DNA of 64,000 nt from Antilocapra americana (lineage: Eukaryota > Chordata > Mammalia > Artiodactyla > Antilocapridae), in NCBI GenBank assembly GCA_007570785.1, contig ML664159.1, positions 434,001-498,000 of the forward strand. The letters run 5' to 3'. Each line of letters starts with the position of its first letter. The first letter of the stretch is position 1. A program made the position numbers and the translations under genes. This document shows, in pieces, positions 58,272-64,000 of this stretch. Below the pieces are notes generated by a model, which was given only the letters and a program-made list of their open reading frames with translations, did not search any database and was not told the DNA's origin.

Positions 58272-59195
58272 CCAACAGTTTTAATAAAATATGAGTTAGC
58301 ATTCCTAAATTGATAATCTGAAGTATGTAGACTGGTCTTTCAATATATAGATTAAACATTTTTTAAAGCTTTTTTTGACTTATAGAGTTTCAGTATTTGT
58401 TTTGTTTCCTTATTTGGTATTTTTCTTCTTCAAGAATTCTTTTTATTCATACATTGTGTTTTTTAACCCATCTCAAATATTTATCACTTCATTTCAATTT
58501 TTTTTTCTTCTCCATTATTTCTACTTCAACTTAAAATTTTTTTCTTCCTTTTCAACATGTATTTCCATTAAAGAGATTCTCTCATCATCTCTGGTATTTA
58601 TTTACTTTGTGTTCTGGTTCAGTCTTCATTTTCTTTTAAATCTTCTCCCTGCCCCTCTTGAACTGTTATTTAATTTCTAAGGTTTTCTAACACTAATTTA
58701 CATTATTCTTTTATTGTTTATATATAATTTTCTTACTGTCTTTTAGCTCTGTCTAAAGTAGATGCTTACTGTCTTGGTCTATTCTATGAGCATCTTCCCA
58801 GCAATTAAACAAATTACCAATAAGGATATTATCCTGTTCCTTATTTTCTTTTTTGGTATATAATAGATTTATATGGGAACTGATCTCATTACCTAATCTT
58901 TGCATTATTTTCACGTGAAATTTGTTTTCCCTTAATTTTTGAAGGCAGCTTTGCCTAGACAGCTTTTCTCCTTTCACTGTGCTCTCTCCTTTCTTGCTTT
59001 TATTTTTGTAATGTTCAAAATGATGGCAACCTATTTTGTGAGATTTCCCACTCTCTTTTCTTTCCTGAAATTTATCTGGACCTTCTGTTTCCATTATCTC
59101 TGTTTCACATGCCCTGCTTGATTTTGATTCTATTTCCAGCAGTTTCTCCTCAGTGTGGGCTGTCTCTTGAAGAAGAACCATGGCAAATTGGTTTC
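58272..59195 (-). other. Unassigned region with a 142-codon ORF
   Basis: Minus-strand ORF 59181-58753 starts MVLLQETAHTEEKLLEIESK, is strongly charged and Lys/Glu-rich, and has an in-frame stop just upstream of the ATG. No domain is recognised. With 59960-60375 the region forms one continuous older sequence interrupted by the CHR and L1 insertions. Its far end, reverse-complemented, starts 'gaattctgggaagatggtgg', which resembles the start of some L1 5' UTRs. It may be an antisense old-L1 5' end. Confidence 0.25.
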
Positions 59196-59535
59196 AAGAG
59201 TGCATGGAGGACTTCCTTAACGGTACAGTGGATAAGAGTTTGCCTGCCAAATGTAGGAGACATGGGTTTGGTCCCTGGTTCAGGAAGATTCCACATGCCG
59301 TGGAGTGACTTAAGCCTGTGCGCCACAACTTCTGAGCTTGCCCTCTAGAGCCTGCAAGCCACAACTACTGAAACTCTTCTTGGCAAGAAGAGAAGTTACC
59401 ACAAGAAGCCTGCACACCGTAACCGAGTAGCCCCTGCTCACCACAACTAGAGAAAGCCTGTGCAGCAACGAAGACTCAATGCAACCAAAATTAAAGAAAT
59501 TAATAAAAACTGAAAAGAAAAGATTGAATGGAGTC
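59196..59535 (+). mobile_element. CHR-type SINE with TSD
   Basis: Body at about 59210-59519: 'gacttccttaacggtacagtggataagagtttgcctgcc' to 'gcaacgaagactcaatgcaacc' and an A-rich tail. Flanked by AAGAGTGCATGGAG (59196-59209) and the worn copy AAGATTGAATGGAG (59520-59533). Confidence 0.85.
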
Positions 59536-59959
59536 TCTGAGAAGAAAGTGAAACAGAAAAGGAGAAATATCATATGGCATCCCTTATATGTGAACTCTAA
59601 AAAGAAATGATACGAATGAACTCATTTACAAACCAGAAAGAGACTCACAGACTTAAAGAACAAACTTATGGTTGCCAGGGGAAGAATGGGGGGAAGGTGT
59701 AGTTAGGAAGTTTGAGATTGACATGTACACACTGCTATATTTAAAATGGATATTCAACTGGTCCTATTATATTGCATAGGAACTCTGCTCAATGTTATGT
59801 GGTAACCTGGGTGAGAGAGGAGAATGGATACAAGTATATCTCTAGCTAAGTCCCTTTGTTGTGCACCTGAAACTACCACAACATGTTAATCTGCTGTATT
59901 CTAATATAAAATAAAAAGTTTTTTTGTTTTTTTTTTTCTTTTAAAGAGTGCACGGAGTC
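59520..59959 (+). mobile_element. L1 3' end with TSD
   Basis: Sense L1 3' UTR: 'ggcatcccttatatgtgaactctaaaaag', 'acttatggttgccaggggaag', 'gctgtattctaatataaaataaaaag'. TSD AAGATTGAATGGAGTC (59520-59535) and AAGAGTGCACGGAGTC (59944-59959), 13 of 16 identical. Confidence 0.85.
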
Positions 59960-60207
59960 CTAGGGCTGGCTAGACTCCTCAACTGTTTTGGCTCTCCTCA
60001 TGGACTCCTTCCATTTATCCAATATTGAATTGAGCAAAACCTCTCTTAATTTTAACTGCTGCTTCCAAATTAGTCTGATGTGCTTTCCAGTGATTAGCTG
60101 TTGGCTCTTTTGGGGTTTTCCTATTCTAAGATCCATCAGAGTCCCCGTGTTCTCTTTTGTTTTTTTCCTTGTGCTTTCTCCTGCTCAAATGCTAATAACA
60201 TCAAGCG

Positions 60208-60247
60208 TTACAGGGAAAAACCCAAACGAACTTTTTGGGTAACCCAG
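60208..60247. mobile_element. Half mariner MITE (terminal inverted repeat)
   Basis: 'gggaaaaacccaaacgaactttttgggtaaccc' closely resembles one arm of the palindromic ruminant mariner repeat as I recall it. The opposite arm is not found next to it. Confidence 0.55.
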
Positions 60248-60386
60248 TATTTTGAGGTTCTTGAATGTAGTCTATCACTGAATGTTGTTCAAGGTTTATT
60301 CTGTGTGGCTATCCTGTTTTTATGTTGGAGTTCAATGCTTGCTGCTGCCACCATCTTCCCAGAATTCTTTCATGCTAGATTTTGGT

Positions 60387-60615
60387 ATAGATAATTTGTG
60401 CGTGTGTGCTAAATTGCTTCAGTCATGTCCGACTCTTCATGACCTCATGGACTGTATCCCTGCCAGGCTCCTCTGTGACATTCTCCAGGCAAGAATACTA
60501 GAGTGGGGTACCATGCCCTCCTCTAGGGGATCTTCTTAACCTAAGGATTGAACCCACGTATTTTATGTCTCCTTCTTTGGGTGGGTTCTTTACCACTAGC
60601 AAATAGATAATTTGT
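60387..60615 (-). mobile_element. Bov-tA SINE with exact TSD
   Basis: Antisense body at 60400-60602 from 'gctaaattgcttcagtcatgtccgac' to 'gggttctttaccactagc'. Flanked by ATAGATAATTTGT at 60387-60399 and 60603-60615, identical. Confidence 0.94.
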
Positions 60616-61284
60616 AACAGGTATCATATTTTAATAAATATGTATGGAAGAAAATTAAGATTGAGCAATTTCTATCCATTACTTATTAGTAATAGCATTT
60701 TGAAAACCTGGGAAAAATGAATTTCACTTGATTTCTATCATCAAGCAACTTTTGATATGGATACTGGTCTCAAGAAACCTTTGTGGTACTGAGACAGTAA
60801 GACAAAGAGAACAGCTACAGGAAATAGAATAATACATTAAAATTTCCATGACAAATAATCTAAGTATAGTCATAAAATAGACTCCATGATATTTTTGTCA
60901 TGCAAATATCATTGTACAATGATTTGATTATCTGATGAGGACCTAGTTCTGAATGTTTATTACTTTTGAAAAAATATCTATTTCTACTGTAGTTGTGGAA
61001 TACTTTTAAGGAAAAGGTAGAAAAAAAACTATTTCAAGGGTGTTCTTTTTAAAAATAAAATCTCAGTCAAGACAGCAAGCTCTGAGAAATTGAAATTGCC
61101 TTGCTGGATGAGTGGACTGAATAGCTTGGAAGGCAGCATCATTTCAGTCAGGTCATTAGAACATAATTTAGAAAAATCACTGATAATACTACTAGAGATA
61201 TTACCCCTGTGACTCATAAGAGTTGATGCAGCTTCCAAGGAAGGGAGACAGAGAACAATAAGCAATGGTTTTAGAAACATAAGA
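60616..61284. other. Non-coding, no recognisable repeat
   Basis: AT-rich. The 103-codon minus-strand ORF (61340-61029) has no recognisable content and overlaps a MIR at its start. Confidence 0.4.
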
Positions 61285-61440
61285 TTTTGCTTCAGTCCTT
61301 TTGTCACCATTTGTGACCTATGTAATCTTGGGCAAGTCATTTAGTTTCTTAAAGCCTTGAATTTCTCACCTGTAAAATGTATATTCTATGTAATTGGTGA
61401 CAAAATAAAGAAACTTGAGATACTTTTAAACAATTATATA
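61285..61440 (+). mobile_element. MIR SINE fragment
   Basis: 'gtgacctatgtaatcttgggcaagtcatttagtttcttaaagccttgaatttctcacctgtaaaatg' is the MIR core. Confidence 0.88.
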
Positions 61441-61559
61441 TGTTATTATGAAAAAACAATTTTACTTCCAGGGAGTGTCTTATATACATAAAAATGGCAT
61501 TTCTTCCTTAGTTTCCTGTCTTCAGTAGGTTCACAGCACCTATACAGTTGCCTAAGTAA

Positions 61560-62268
61560 GAGGTCCTAATCATTCTCTGTCTTACCTACTGACATCCAAC
61601 CAATCATCAGAGCCTACCAAGTTTACTTCTTAAATATCTTTCAAATTGATCTAGTTTTCACTACACTTATCACTACTACTCTAGTTCAGGCCCTCATTGT
61701 CTTTTGCCTGAATTATTGCTAGAACATCCTTAATGTGTTTCCTTGCCTACAGTCTTACATTTTCCAAGAGTAGTCTCCATGGTACCAGCCAGAACAATTG
61801 TTCAAAAGTGCAAAAAATAATAGACACGTTGTTCCAAAAGTCCCCTTAATGAATCATATTTGGACAGGTTTCCAACTCTTTAACCTGATTTGTAAGGCCC
61901 TAGCCTCTCCAGTCCCATTGGTTACCAGACTTAGACCTTGCTCATTACTGTGTAGCCCATCAGAACTAGCTTCAGTTCCCCAAAGGTGCTGTACTTTCCT
62001 TTGCCTCTGCAACAATGTCCTTGCCTGGAATATATTTTTAGCTCCTCCATGTTTCACAAATCAATTGCTAGCCTTCCATGAATCCCAAAGACTGAGTTGG
62101 CTGTTCCTCCTACATATACCCCTACAACCTAATTTGTACTTATTTTGCATTACAATTTCCTGTTTAGTGATCTGCCTTCAACCTTTGAGATCTCCAAGAG
62201 GTCAGACTATGAAATTTTAACTTTTACATGCCTTTGCCTCACAACAATATTTGTTAGATGAATGATTT
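61560..62268 (+). mobile_element. L2 LINE 3' region
   Basis: Sense L2: 'cagccagaacaattgttcaaaa', 'ttgtaaggccctagcc', 'aatgtccttgcctggaatatatttttagctcctcc', ending 'caacaatatttgttagatgaatga'. The 140-codon ORF at 61798-62220 is translation of this repeat. Confidence 0.78.
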
Positions 62269-62825
62269 ACCATGTTGTTAGCAGAAAACTTATGCTCTGT
62301 AGCCATAATGGCGAGCTTGCCATTGTCTATGCAGGCTTGCAGGTTAGGAGATTATTCCGAATTAAACCACAAAAACAGCTTCAGTTTTGAAGGATAGAAG
62401 CATTTTTTCCCCACTCACACATAAATGTTCAAATTATATTCTAATATTTTAAGAAAATCTTATACATAAATAATGATGATCTTCCTAGTAATTATTTTGT
62501 TTCTTTTCTAGGTATTAGGTGGAATCTGTATGCATTAATATATAAGCCTCATAGCTCTCTGTGGTGTTTGTTGTCTCTCCTTCAGATGCATGACTGAAAC
62601 TCTTAAAAACACATAGCCATCCATGAATTATTCTCTTGTATCCCCTTGTTACTAAACAACTATTAGTCATTATTGTATTGGTCTCAATGGAATACCAAAG
62701 AGAAATCAAATGTTTGCAAGTAGAAATCAACATGAGCCTTTGACACCTCTAAGGTGGAAAAACTCCCAAAAGTCAAAAATAAAAATCAAAATCCTAGAGG
62801 GGAAAATATCAATTGAAGTAATTGG
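62269..62825. other. Non-coding, no recognisable repeat
   Basis: No ORF or repeat that I can support. Confidence 0.4.
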
Positions 62826-62827
62826 TT

Positions 62828-63836
62828 TTTTAAAAATTTTTATTTTTAATTGAAGGATAATTATTTTGTAATATTGTGTTGGTTTCTGCCATACAACACT
62901 AATCAGCCATAAGTATACATATGTCCCCTCCCTCTTAAACCTTCCCTCCTTCCTGCCACATGCTACCCCTGTAGGCTGTTACAGAGTACCAAGTTGAGCT
63001 CCCTGTTTTACACAACTTCTCACTAGCTATTTATTTTACATACAGTAATGTATGTATTTCAAAGCTATTCTCTCAATTTGTCCCACCCAATCCTTCCCCC
63101 ACTGCATCCACAAGTCTCTTCTCTGTGTCTGTGTCTCTACTCCAGCCCTGCAAATAGATTCATCAGTAACATTTTCTAGATTCCATATATATGCTATTTT
63201 ATGATATTTGTTTCTACCTTTCTGTCTTAACTCTGTATAATAGGCTCTAGATTCATCCACCTCATTAGAACTGACTCAAATTCATTCCTTTTTATGGCTG
63301 AGTAATATTCCATTGTATATATGTACCACAACTTCTTTATCCATTCATTTGTCGATGGACACTTAGGTTGCTTCCATATCCTAGCTATTACAAATAGTGC
63401 TACATTGAACGTTGGGGTACATGAACTATGGTTTTGAACTATGTTTTTTTTCAGGGTATATGCCCAGTAGTGGTATTTTTTGTGTAATATGGTACTTTTA
63501 TTCCTAATTTTTAAAAAACATTTCAACACTATTCTCCATAATGGCTGTATCAATTTACATTCTCATCAACTGTGGAGAAGTGTTCCCTTTTTTCCACATC
63601 CTCTGCAACATTTATTGTTTGTAGAATTTTTGATGATGGCCATTTGACTGGTGTGAATGAGGTGATACCTTATTGTAGTTTTGATTTTCATTTCTCTGAT
63701 AATAAGTGATTATTGAACATTTTTTTCATGTGTTTTTAGCAATAGGTATGTCTTCTTTGGAGAAATTTCTGTTTAGGTCTTCTTCCTATTTTTTTTATTG
63801 GATTGTTTTTCTGATATTGGGCTGCATGAGCTGCTT
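62828..63836 (-). mobile_element. L1 3' end, about 1 kb, 5'-truncated
   Basis: Antisense: 'tttttaattgaaggataatta', 'gtgttggtttctgccatac', 'tggctgagtaatattccattgtatatatgtaccac', 'catttatccattcatttgtcgatgg' class words, to 'ggattgtttttctgatattgggctgc'. The minus-strand ORF 63553-63227 is an ORF2 C-terminal piece ('MEYYSAIKRNEFESVLMRWM'). Confidence 0.92.
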
Positions 63837-64000
63837 TTTATTCAAAACCTCTGTGCTGGTGCTTTGGTAGGGAAAGCTACTACTCATAAGGAAAAATTTT
63901 ATTGATTATAGCAGGGTCACATTTTAGGCTTCCCCTCATTTTCTACATTCCCAAATATTCTTTTTTAGGAATATAGAAATATGCCTGAATGGAAGAAAGC

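Noticed and set aside
57879..58359. Overlapping minus-strand ORFs of 61-93 codons
   Set aside because: Antisense of the L1 3' end, with near-identical translations at 46.9 kb.
61798..62220. 140-codon plus-strand ORF as a gene
   Set aside because: It is the translation of an L2 3' region, and it ends before the L2 terminus.
1..64000. A previously undescribed multi-gene system (defence, biosynthetic or CRISPR)
   Set aside because: The sequence is ruminant intergenic DNA. No gene clusters, operons, spaced direct-repeat arrays or adjacent domain-bearing ORFs exist. I found nothing that would justify such a claim.

Overview
This is mammalian nuclear DNA from a ruminant, most likely cattle or a close bovid. 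The evidence is the dense, characteristic set of ruminant transposons: BovB (RTE) LINEs, tRNA-derived Bov-tA/BovA2 SINEs, CHR-type SINEs shared by cetaceans, hippos and ruminants, ruminant L1 3' ends, and a class II endogenous retroviral LTR. The base composition is AT-rich, and there are no operons, CRISPR arrays or prokaryotic gene structures.

Only one host protein-coding gene is supported. Positions 334 to 1 on the minus strand read as an uninterrupted 111-codon N-terminus of the orphan class A GPCR GPR149. It has a glycosylated N-terminus, TM1 and TM2, and runs off the left edge. From memory of mammalian gene order, GPR149 borders a long gene-poor interval toward MME. The other ~63.7 kb therefore looks like the 5' flank of GPR149 and intergenic DNA.

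Layout. 1-334 is GPR149 exon 1 (minus) and 335-1060 its 5' flank. 1-10 kb holds old MIR and hAT fragments, several Bov-tA copies and a partly inverted L1 (8504-9435). 10-17.4 kb is old L1 pieces, SINEs, a decayed BovB (14208-15640) and two head-to-head L1 pieces. 17.4-20.3 kb is mostly unique. 20.3-22.8 kb is a nest: MIR, then a CHR SINE, then an L1, then a solo ERV LTR. 23.5-25.4 kb holds an L1-containing block flanked by a 13-bp direct repeat inside a MER5-like element, and then a MER5A copy. 26.4-27.6 kb is BovB. 31.08-34.42 kb is a decayed Tigger (pogo-type) DNA transposon with recognisable transposase pieces. 36.1-36.5 kb is a MaLR LTR. 39-46 kb mixes MIR, L2, CHR and Bov-tA. 46-47.5 kb is an old L1 with a younger L1 inside it. 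48.85-51.04 kb is a 2.2-kb BovB with intact target-site duplications. 53.7-56.4 kb is mostly unique. 57.6-60.6 kb contains two L1 3' ends, a CHR SINE, half of a mariner repeat and a Bov-tA copy. 61.5-62.3 kb is L2 and 62.8-63.8 kb is L1.

No multi-gene functional system is present. What can be worked out from the sequence is the partial receptor exon and the insertion history, which is dated by target-site duplications (TSDs). I ran no database search. Family names are by recognition, and boundaries of old repeats are approximate by tens of bases.
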